Positions 43,861 through 53,248 of a stretch of DNA of 64,000 nt are shown here, in pieces; the stretch's first letter is position 1; each line of letters starts with the position of its first letter. The DNA comes from CAWAYR01 sp050250875. Its GTDB lineage: Bacteria; Acidobacteriota; Vicinamibacteria; Vicinamibacterales; UBA2999. Position numbers and translations under genes: made by a program. A model generated the notes under the pieces. It had not been told where the DNA came from. It was given only the letters and a program-made list of their open reading frames with translations, and made no database searches. The stretch lies in the NCBI GenBank assembly GCA_050250875.1, contig JBFWNV010000013.1, positions 1 through 64,000 on the forward strand, written 5' to 3'.

Positions 43861-44838
43861 GTGCGTCGCGCCGCCGTCGTCCTTCATCTCCTCTTCGCCG
43901 TCGCGGCCTCTGGCCTCGTGCTGGGCCAGACGGCGCCGGCGGCCGTGCCGCCGCCGCAGACGCGGGTCGTCGACGCGTATCAGGGCATCCGCTACGTCGA
44001 GCACCTCGAGCACCAGGCGCGCCCCCTGCGGCTGCACGTCGCCGAGATCGACCTGCGCACTCCTGGCCTGCGGGTGATGCTGTCGCCCCCGGGTGGCAGC
44101 CGCGAGGCGGTGCGCGAGACCACGCTGGAGTTCGTGCGCCGGCACGGCGCGCAATTCGGCGTCAACGGCCACTTCTTCCTGCCGTTTCCGTCCGACGACG
44201 CCGACGCGTTCGTGATCGGCTTGGCCGCCTCCGAGGGCGATGTCTACTCGGCGTTCGAGACGCCCGAACAGTCGTTCGCGCTGGTGCCCGACGCCCCGGC
44301 GCTGGCCCTCGACCGTCGTAACCGCGCCCGCATCGTCCACCGCGCTCGCGGCGACGCCACCGGCCGGCGAGTCCGGGAGCGCGGTCCGCTGTGGACCGCC
44401 GTGTCGGGGTCGGCGCAGGTCGTCACCGACGGCGTCGTGACGGTGCCGCAGTACCGCTCGCCGGATCAGCCTCGTGGGCAACTGCTGCCCGGGCTCAACG
44501 GCCGCTTCGACACCGGCCGCTCGTGGTACGACGTGGCCAATGCCCGCACGCTCGTTGGCCTGTCGCGCGATCGGCGGCGGCTCACGGTGATGGTCGTCGA
44601 GCGCAGCCCTGCGAGCGAGGGTCTGCCCGTTGGCGAGGCCGCCCGCCGGATGGCGCGTGACTACGGCGTCTGGAACGCAATCAATCTCGACGGCGGCGGG
44701 TCGAGCACGATGGTCTGGCAGGATCCGGCGACCGGCGCCCACGCCTTGCTGAACACGTCGTCGGACAACCCGGCCGGGCGGCGGGTGGCGACCAGCCTGG
44801 CGTTCTTCGCACGGCCGCGGCCGCGCGCGCGGCGCTGA
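43861..44838 (+). CDS. Phosphodiester glycosidase (NAGPA/DUF2233) family protein
   Basis: A 325-residue exported protein with a signal peptide (to ~25) and a phosphodiester-glycosidase domain. Diagnostic blocks are FGVNGHFFLPFPSDDA and NAINLDGGGSSTMVW near the C-terminus. The mammalian member removes N-acetylglucosamine from a phosphodiester; bacterial members are proposed to act on cell-wall or exopolysaccharide phosphodiesters. A GTG start follows a TACACT box by 6 nt. It is convergent with capA-like (12 nt between stops). Confidence 0.85.
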   Translation: MRRAAVVLHLLFAVAASGLVLGQTAPAAVPPPQTRVVDAYQGIRYVEHLEHQARPLRLHVAEIDLRTPGLRVMLSPPGGSREAVRETTLEFVRRHGAQFGVNGHFFLPFPSDDADAFVIGLAASEGDVYSAFETPEQSFALVPDAPALALDRRNRARIVHRARGDATGRRVRERGPLWTAVSGSAQVVTDGVVTVPQYRSPDQPRGQLLPGLNGRFDTGRSWYDVANARTLVGLSRDRRRLTVMVVERSPASEGLPVGEAARRMARDYGVWNAINLDGGGSSTMVWQDPATGAHALLNTSSDNPAGRRVATSLAFFARPRPRARR

Positions 44839-44850
44839 CCGGGCGACCGT

Positions 44851-46221
44851 TCACTGCTGGCTGGATGCCGCCGTCAGCTCGACGTAGCCGACGCCGTCGC
44901 GCACGGTGATCCGGGTGCCGAACGGCGCCGAGAGCTTCGTGAGGTCCCCGAGGATCTTGCCGCCGAGTTCCGGCGACGCCAGCATCGGCCGGCCGCGCAC
45001 CTGCCGGGCCGCGCCGAAGCCGAGCGAGATCGGGTGGAGCGCCAGCTCCACCAGCCGGCCGTCGCGGTAGCGCGGCATCGCCACCACCGACTCCCAGATC
45101 GGCGGATCGGCCGGGAACCCCGACTTGTCGAAGTTGTAGCGGCGGTTCAGGTAATCGTCGGGCGTCGCCGCCGGACCGAGGCGCTGGTCGTCGTAGTTGT
45201 CGGCCGGATAGCGCAGCAGCGTCTCGTTCTGGAAGATGAAGTCGCCGAGGCTGTAGAGGATCGGCGTGCCCTTGTAGACCTCGATGCCGCGCAGCACGTG
45301 CGGGCCGTGACCGACGAACAGGTCGGCGCCGGCGTCGACCATCGCGTGCGCGAAGGTGACGAGGAACTGCGCCGGTTCGAGGCGCGACTTGCCGCCTTCA
45401 TGCGCATGGATCGTCACGATCACGTGATCGGCCAGCGTCGCCGCGCTCTTGACGACGGCGGTGATCTCGTCGACGTCCTCCTGGCGCGGCTCGGTGCGGA
45501 TGCCGGGTGTCGCCCCGGCGACGAAGCGGCGGCCAGCAAAGGTGAGGCTGTCGCCGGCAGCCGGCGTCTGGCCGGTCACTTCCCGCGCCATCTGGCGGAG
45601 CGGCTCCAGCCGTTCCGGGGTGACGACGTAGGTGGTCGTGAACCGCAGCGGGCTCAGGCCCGGCCGCGCCGGCACGTCGCCGCGGGTGCGCCCGGCGCGA
45701 GAATGATCGGGGAAGGTGGAGGCCACCGAAATGAGTGCGACGCGGCCCTTGGCGGTCTCGAGGAACTTCGCCTCGCGCGCCTCGGGCAGACTCTCGCCCG
45801 AGCCGGCGGCGACGATGCCGGCCTCGGCGACGTACTTCTTGGTCAGCCGCATGCCCAGCGCGCCGTAGTCGCCGGTGTGGTTGTTGGCCAGCGACCCGAG
45901 GTCGAAACCGGCCCACGCCAGCTCCTTCGCCAGGGCCGGCTCGGCGCGCATGTAGGTGCCGCCGCTCTCGTTCATCGGATACGGCTCGAAGTCGTGGAAC
46001 AGCATCTCGATGTTGGTGAACGCCGCGTCGGCGCCGCGCACCAGGTCGAGCAGCCGGGTGTAGGCCGGCTCGCTGTACACCGACAGCCGGCGGGTGATGA
46101 TCGAGTCGCCGGTGAGCGCCAATGTCAGATCGCCCGCCGGCGCCTGGCCGGCCATCGAGGCGGCGGCGACGGTGGCGGCAGCAGCGACGGCGAGGGCGAG
46201 GGCGAAAGGGCGGCGGGCCAT
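44851..46221 (-). CDS. CapA-family (PGA_cap) metallophosphatase-like protein
   Basis: A 456-residue exported protein of the CapA/PgsA family (calcineurin-like fold). The signal peptide runs to ~25. Metal-site blocks: LALTGDSIIT (about 33-42), TNIEMLF, LANNHTGDYG, TIHAHEGG and VGHGPHVLRG. CapA proteins belong to poly-gamma-glutamate synthesis, but capB and capC are absent here, and isolated CapA homologues have other, mostly unknown roles. It follows the unknown 435-aa gene with a 3-nt gap, so the two are cotranscribed. Confidence 0.85.
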   Translation of the reverse strand: MARRPFALALAVAAAATVAAASMAGQAPAGDLTLALTGDSIITRRLSVYSEPAYTRLLDLVRGADAAFTNIEMLFHDFEPYPMNESGGTYMRAEPALAKELAWAGFDLGSLANNHTGDYGALGMRLTKKYVAEAGIVAAGSGESLPEAREAKFLETAKGRVALISVASTFPDHSRAGRTRGDVPARPGLSPLRFTTTYVVTPERLEPLRQMAREVTGQTPAAGDSLTFAGRRFVAGATPGIRTEPRQEDVDEITAVVKSAATLADHVIVTIHAHEGGKSRLEPAQFLVTFAHAMVDAGADLFVGHGPHVLRGIEVYKGTPILYSLGDFIFQNETLLRYPADNYDDQRLGPAATPDDYLNRRYNFDKSGFPADPPIWESVVAMPRYRDGRLVELALHPISLGFGAARQVRGRPMLASPELGGKILGDLTKLSAPFGTRITVRDGVGYVELTAASSQQ

Positions 46222-46224
46222 GGG

Positions 46225-47532
46225 TCACTCCATCAATCTGCGCATCGTGTTGCCGAAGGCCTCGCGGCCGGTGGACGGGTCGTAGACGATCACCGGCATC
46301 AGCCGGCCGCGGATGGTCTGCGGGCTCGAGCGGGCGTAGGCCATCAGCGTGGTCGCCAGCCGCGTCTTCTGATCGGAGACGGCGGGGTCGGCGGGGAATG
46401 CCGTGAACAGGTCGTTCAGCGACACCGGCCACACCTGGTGGCGCAGCAGCGCATCGACCACCGTGCCCTTCAGCACGTTGTGCGAGAAGTTGAAGAAGAA
46501 CGACAGCGGCGAATAGGCCTGCGAGGTCGGCCGGAACGCCTCGAACTCCTCGCGCAGCCGCGACCGCCAGGCGAGCAGCTGCTCCCGCGCCCGCAGCCGC
46601 TCCGCTTCGTGCGCGCCCAGCGTGGCGACCGGCGCGCCGACGAAGGCGCGGGCATCGGGCGTGAGGCCGTTCAGCAGGGCCTCGACGACCCGGTCGCGGG
46701 CGGGTCCCAGCTCCCCGGCCTCGGTCATCCGCACGTATTCGTCCATCGCGCCGGCGACGGCGAAGCACAGCCAGGGGTAGTCGGCGACGTTGTCGTCGCG
46801 CATGCGGATGACGTCGCGCGCGTAGGTGGCCTCGTACCCGAACCGCAGGTGGCACCCCATCGCGGCGGCATGCTGCAGCGCGACGCGCGTCCGCCGGGTC
46901 GGTTCGAGGGTCCGCACCCGGTCGAGCAGCAGGTCGTAGCCGTGCTCCTGCAGCTCGTAGTGCGCCGTGGCGACCAGCATCAGCGCCTCGGCGTCGTCGC
47001 AGAAGCGCTGACCGCTGCCCGCCGGCCCCTGGATCTCGGCCAGCAGCGCCTCGAGGCGGGCGAGATTGGCGCCAGCCGCGCCGTCGTCCCAGACGCGCAG
47101 CGACAGCAGCGCCAGCAGGTACATCAGGTAGTAGTCGAGCAGGACGGCGAGCGTCACCGGGTGCGGCGGCTCGCTGCCGCGCTGCCGGATGACGAAGTCG
47201 AGCACGTCCACCGCGATGGTCTCGACGTTGACCGCGTCGGCGACGCCGTCCCAGTCGTTGAGGGCGTGCAGGCCCTCGGCCCGGGTGCGCGCGTCGTAGT
47301 GCGCGATCGCGTCGGCGAGGTCGAGGGGCCGTGCGCCGACGTGCCAGACGTGGCTGCGCATCCCGTCGCGCAGCCGCAGGAGCGCGTGTTCGAGGTTGCG
47401 GCCGCCGGCCGCGTGGGCGAGAATAGCTGGCCGGGCCGCAATCACCTCCCCGATCACCGAGCAGGTCTCGGTGAACAGCGCCTCGGGTGGCGCGAGCGGG
47501 CCCTGGGACGATGGACGGGACGAGCGGGTCAT
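46225..47532 (-). CDS. Unknown 435-residue protein upstream of CapA
   Basis: No family recognised. The protein is predicted soluble, with no signal peptide, largely alpha-helical, and rich in Leu, Ala, Arg and Trp (LLDYYLMYLLALLSLRVWDD; SPLSFFFNFSHNVLKGTVVD). The C-terminus contains VIVYDPSTGREAFGNTMRRLME. The ATG at 47532 (MTRSSRPSS) is preferred over longer in-frame starts that would run into the divergent gene. A GATAAT-like box lies ~18 nt upstream. It ends 3 nt before capA, implying a joint function. It could be a cytoplasmic partner of the exported CapA protein; nothing stronger can be said. Confidence 0.7.
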   Translation of the reverse strand: MTRSSRPSSQGPLAPPEALFTETCSVIGEVIAARPAILAHAAGGRNLEHALLRLRDGMRSHVWHVGARPLDLADAIAHYDARTRAEGLHALNDWDGVADAVNVETIAVDVLDFVIRQRGSEPPHPVTLAVLLDYYLMYLLALLSLRVWDDGAAGANLARLEALLAEIQGPAGSGQRFCDDAEALMLVATAHYELQEHGYDLLLDRVRTLEPTRRTRVALQHAAAMGCHLRFGYEATYARDVIRMRDDNVADYPWLCFAVAGAMDEYVRMTEAGELGPARDRVVEALLNGLTPDARAFVGAPVATLGAHEAERLRAREQLLAWRSRLREEFEAFRPTSQAYSPLSFFFNFSHNVLKGTVVDALLRHQVWPVSLNDLFTAFPADPAVSDQKTRLATTLMAYARSSPQTIRGRLMPVIVYDPSTGREAFGNTMRRLME

Positions 47533-47629
47533 GGCGCGGACGGCGCCTGCATTATCACGCCGGCCCGACGGCGCTCCAAGCGCCGACGCATCCTGGTGCC
47601 GACACGAACAGCGAATGGGAATGGCGACG

Positions 47630-49426
<1,797 letters not shown>

Positions 49427-49497
49427 CCCGCGGCGGCACGACCGGCGCCGGCGACGGTCGTGCTACGCTGGCGGAGCCTCCCCCCAGGAGAGGCCTC

Positions 49498-51291
49498 ATG
49501 CTCGTCCGGATCCTGCCGCTCGTCGTTGCGGCTGCCTGCTCGATCGCCACCGCCCACGCCCAGACCCCCATCCGCGCGCAGTTGCTCGGCGGCGGCTTCA
49601 CGCGGCCCGTCGCGGTCGTCTTCGACCCGGTGGTGCCCGGGGCCGTACATCTCGTCCAGCAGGGCGGCCTCGTCCTGACGTTTCACAACGGCGGGTTCCG
49701 TCCGACGCCGTTCCTCGACCTGCGCGACGTGGTCTCTGGGGGCGACGACGAACGCGGCCTGCTCGGCCTCGCCTTCCCGCCGGACGCCGCCACCTCGGGG
49801 CGGGTCTTCGTCAATTTCACCAACCGCACCGGCGCCGGCAACACCGTGATCGCGCGCTTCACGCGCAGCGCCGCCGACCCGCTGGTGGTCAATCCGGCGT
49901 CGCGCTTCGACCTGCAGTTCCCGGACGGCAGCGGCGGCCGTCAGGGCTTCATCGTCCAGGACTTCTCGAACCACAACGGCGGGCACCTGGCGTTCGGGCC
50001 CGACGGCTACCTGTACATCGGACTCGGCGACGGCGGCGCCGGCGACGATCCGAACAACCGGGCGCAGTCGCCGACGTCGCTGCTCGGCAAGATGCTGCGC
50101 ATCGACGTCGCCGGGTCGCCGGTCAACGGCTACACCGTGCCGGGCGACAACCCGGACTTCACGATGAAGGGCGTCGCCGACGCGCTGCCCGAGATCTGGT
50201 CCTTCGGCCTGCGCAACCCCTGGCGCTACAGCTTCGACGACGTCGGCGCGGGCGCCACCGGGGCGCTGGTGATTGGCGACGTCGGCCAGGGAGCGCGCGA
50301 GGAGATCGACTACGAGCCGGCCGGCCGCGGCGGGCTCAACTACGGCTGGAGCACGTTCGAAGGCACGGCCACCAACGGCAACTCGGCGGCGACGCCGGCG
50401 TTCCAGCCGGTGACCGCCCCGACGTTCGAATACACCCATGCCGTCGGCCAGGTGATCACCGGCGGCTACGTCTATCGCGGCGCCGCCCTCGGCGCGTTCT
50501 ACCAGGGGCGCTACTTCTATTCGGACTGCGCCGTGGGCCGGATCTGGTCAGTGGCGCTCACCGTCGGCGCGATGGGCGACGCGGTGGCCTCGGACAACCG
50601 CGATCACACCGCCGAGCTCGGCGGGCCGTTCAACTGCGTGGCATCGTTCGCGCGCGACTCGGCGGGCGAGCTCTACTTCATGGACTTCGACGTGACCACC
50701 AGTGCCGCCGGCACCGGTCGGGTCTTCAAGATCGTCGCCGCGCCCAACCTGCCGCCGCCGGCCCCGACCAACCTGGCCGCCACCGTCCAGGGCAGCAGCG
50801 TCACGATCACCTGGAACGGCGCGGCCGGCGCGACGAGCTACGTGCTGGAAGCCGGCAACGCGCCGGGCGCCAGCAACGTCGGCACGTTCCTGACGGCCGG
50901 CACCGGCCTGGCCGCGGCCGGTGTGCCGGCCGGCGGCTACTACGTGCGGGTGCGGGGACGGAACGCCAACGGCACCGGTGCGGCGTCGGCCGAACTGCCG
51001 ATTGCGGTCGGCTGCACGTTCCCGGCGGCACCGGACACCTTCACCGGGTCGGCCTCGGGACAGACCGTGACGCTCGGCTGGAGCGTGGCGGCCGGCGTCA
51101 CCCAGACGATCGTCGAGGCCGGCGTGACGCCGGGCTTCACGACGCCGATCGTCACCATCGGCTTCGCGGCGCCGCAGGCTGGTGTCGCCTTCCCCGGCGT
51201 GCCGCCGGGCACGTACGTCGCGCGGGTGCGGGCGGTGAACGCCTGCGGGCAGAGCACGCCGTCGGTGGAACAGACGATCGTGGTGCCGTAG
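49498..51291 (+). CDS. PQQ sugar dehydrogenase-like protein with FnIII, copy 2
   Basis: A 597-residue tandem paralogue of the preceding gene with the same architecture: signal peptide (to ~21, AHAQ), sugar dehydrogenase propeller (DERGLLGLAFPPD, NHNGGHLAFGPDGYLYIGLGDGG, IWSFGLRNPWRYSFD, GRGGLNYGW), then two FnIII modules. The last has Cys506 and Cys583 and ends QTIVVP at the stop. AGGAGAGG at 49486-49493 precedes the ATG. A TACGCT box at 49464-49469 suggests its own promoter. It is convergent with the PQQ dehydrogenase at 51335, separated by a bidirectional hairpin. Confidence 0.88.
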   Translation: MLVRILPLVVAAACSIATAHAQTPIRAQLLGGGFTRPVAVVFDPVVPGAVHLVQQGGLVLTFHNGGFRPTPFLDLRDVVSGGDDERGLLGLAFPPDAATSGRVFVNFTNRTGAGNTVIARFTRSAADPLVVNPASRFDLQFPDGSGGRQGFIVQDFSNHNGGHLAFGPDGYLYIGLGDGGAGDDPNNRAQSPTSLLGKMLRIDVAGSPVNGYTVPGDNPDFTMKGVADALPEIWSFGLRNPWRYSFDDVGAGATGALVIGDVGQGAREEIDYEPAGRGGLNYGWSTFEGTATNGNSAATPAFQPVTAPTFEYTHAVGQVITGGYVYRGAALGAFYQGRYFYSDCAVGRIWSVALTVGAMGDAVASDNRDHTAELGGPFNCVASFARDSAGELYFMDFDVTTSAAGTGRVFKIVAAPNLPPPAPTNLAATVQGSSVTITWNGAAGATSYVLEAGNAPGASNVGTFLTAGTGLAAAGVPAGGYYVRVRGRNANGTGAASAELPIAVGCTFPAAPDTFTGSASGQTVTLGWSVAAGVTQTIVEAGVTPGFTTPIVTIGFAAPQAGVAFPGVPPGTYVARVRAVNACGQSTPSVEQTIVVP

Positions 51292-51310
51292 CGAGACTGC
51301 TGCGAACGGA

Positions 51311-51340
51311 CGCTGGGGCGGCGGAAACGCCGCCTCAGCG
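51311..51340. terminator. Bidirectional hairpin between convergent genes
   Basis: A 13-bp stem, CGCTGGGGCGGCG (51311-51323) with CGCCGCCTCAGCG (51328-51340), one G-T wobble, and a GAAA tetraloop. The distal arm overlaps the last codons of the minus-strand PQQ dehydrogenase (stop at 51335-51337). It can serve both strands. Confidence 0.7.
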
Positions 51341-53248
51341 CTCCAGCGCGAACGCCACCAGCGTCGCCGCCGCCCCCCGCCCCGTCGCCACCACCACGAA
51401 CTGCCGCCCGCCCACCTCGTAGGTCATCGGGGTGCCGGTGGTCTCGAGCGTCTCCATCGACCACAGGTCCTTGCCGGTCGCGGCGTCCACCGCATGGAAG
51501 GCGCGGTCGCCGCCGCCCACGAACAGCAGGCCGCTGCGCGTCAGCACCATCCCGGGCGGCCCCTGGGCGCCGAGCTTCTCGGGCGGGGTGACACCCAGCT
51601 CGACCAGCTTCTCGCGCACCGCCGGCAGGTCGCCGAACGGCTCCTTCCAGGCGATCGTGCCGGTGTTGAGGTCGTAGGCCACCAGGTGCGCGTAGGGCGG
51701 CTTGGTCAGCGGCAGGGCCTCGCGGAAGAAGCCCGACAGGCCGCGGTTCACGTAGTCGGCGTCCACCTCGCCCGGGCGGTTGGTCGGCGCGTTCGGATCG
51801 CGCTTCTGGATGCGGAAGACCTGCGGCAGGCCCACCGTCTTCAGGTAGAGCCGCCCGGTCTGCGGGTCGAACGCCGCGCCACCCCAGTTGGCGCCGCCCC
51901 ACACGCCCGGCCGCACCAGCGTGCCTTCCATCGACGGCGGCGTGTAGATCGGCCCGAGCCGGAATTTCTTCATCTCGGCCTGGGCCTCGGCCTTCAGCTC
52001 GGGCGTCAGATCGAAGGCGTCGTCGAGCGTCACGCCCTGCGCGGTGAAGGGCGGCGGCGCCGAGGGAATCGGCTGGGTTGGCGAACTCTGCTCGCCCGGC
52101 ACGTCGCTCTGCGGCACCGCCTGCTCGGTGATGGGCCACACCGGGCGGCCGGTCACGCGGTCGAAGACGAACGCGAAGCCCTGCTTGGTAAGCTGCACCA
52201 CCGCGTCGATGCGGCGGCCGTTCACGCGGATGGTCACCAGACTGGGCGGCGACGCCGGGTCGTAGTCCCACAGGCCGTGGTGCACGAGCTGGAAGTGCCA
52301 CTTACGGCGACCGGTCTTCGCATCCAGGCACAGCAGCGTCTCGGCGAACAGGTTCTGGCCGAGCCGGCGGCCGCCGTAGTAGTCGTTGCTCGGCGTGCTG
52401 ACCGGCAGGTAGACCAGGCCGCGCTCGGCGTCGAGCGTGAACGGCGGCCACACGTTGGTGTGGCCGGTGTACTTCCAGGCGTCGTTCTGCCACGTCTCGT
52501 GGCCGAACTCCCCCGGCTGCGGGATAGTGTGGAACGACCAGACCTGGCGGCCGGTGCGGGCGTCGAAGGCGCGGATGTCGCCCGGCGGGTCGTTCTTGTA
52601 CATCAGCCGATCGCCGATGCCGCTGCCGAGGATCACCAGGTCCTGGTAGACCACCGGTGGCGAGGTGTTCGAGTAGTGCTTGCGCTCGATCGGCCACAGC
52701 AGGCCTTCGCCGAGGTCGATCTCACCGCCCTTGCCGAACGTGGTCACCGGCAGCCCGGTCTTCGCGTCGAGGCAGATGAGACGGTGCCGGGTGTTCAGGA
52801 AGATGCGCAGCTGGCCCTTGTCGCGCCAGGCGGCGACACCGCGATGGATGAAGCCCTGGCCGCTGGCCGGCTGGCCGGCCTCGTAGGACTTCGGATCGAA
52901 AGCCCACAGCTCCCGGCCGGTCGCCGCCTCGAGCGCGACGACCCGGTTGTACATCGTGCTCACGTAGAGCACGCCCTCGATCATGATCGGCGTGTTCTGG
53001 AACGCCCCCGGGAACGTGCCGAACTCGGCCTTCGCCGACTCGTTCGGCTTCCATTCCCACGCCACCTTCAGGTTGGCGACGTTCTCCCTGGTGATGCCGG
53101 TGAGCGGCGAGTACTTCTGGCCGCCCGGGTCGCCGCCGTAGAACGGCCACTCGCCGCCGCGCTGCCGCGCCCCGAGGCCCGGCGCCACGGCGAGAGCGCC
53201 GATGACGACCGCGGCGACGGCGACGAGGCCGGCGCTACCACGACGCAC
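51335..53248 (-). CDS. PQQ-dependent (quinoprotein) dehydrogenase
   Basis: A 637-residue exported quinoprotein of the eight-bladed methanol/glucose dehydrogenase type. The signal peptide (to ~27) is followed by propeller motifs DPGGQKYSPLTGITRENVANLKVAW, VVALEAATGRELWAFD, VWSFHTIPQPGEFGHETW, LVHHGLWDYD and VAYDLNTGTIAWKEPFGD. It oxidises a sugar or alcohol in the periplasm and passes electrons to a cytochrome or ubiquinone; the substrate is not predictable. The GTG start lies 14 nt inside the end of the upstream TonB receptor gene, so it is the last gene of that operon. Confidence 0.88.
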   Translation of the reverse strand: MRRGSAGLVAVAAVVIGALAVAPGLGARQRGGEWPFYGGDPGGQKYSPLTGITRENVANLKVAWEWKPNESAKAEFGTFPGAFQNTPIMIEGVLYVSTMYNRVVALEAATGRELWAFDPKSYEAGQPASGQGFIHRGVAAWRDKGQLRIFLNTRHRLICLDAKTGLPVTTFGKGGEIDLGEGLLWPIERKHYSNTSPPVVYQDLVILGSGIGDRLMYKNDPPGDIRAFDARTGRQVWSFHTIPQPGEFGHETWQNDAWKYTGHTNVWPPFTLDAERGLVYLPVSTPSNDYYGGRRLGQNLFAETLLCLDAKTGRRKWHFQLVHHGLWDYDPASPPSLVTIRVNGRRIDAVVQLTKQGFAFVFDRVTGRPVWPITEQAVPQSDVPGEQSSPTQPIPSAPPPFTAQGVTLDDAFDLTPELKAEAQAEMKKFRLGPIYTPPSMEGTLVRPGVWGGANWGGAAFDPQTGRLYLKTVGLPQVFRIQKRDPNAPTNRPGEVDADYVNRGLSGFFREALPLTKPPYAHLVAYDLNTGTIAWKEPFGDLPAVREKLVELGVTPPEKLGAQGPPGMVLTRSGLLFVGGGDRAFHAVDAATGKDLWSMETLETTGTPMTYEVGGRQFVVVATGRGAAATLVAFALER

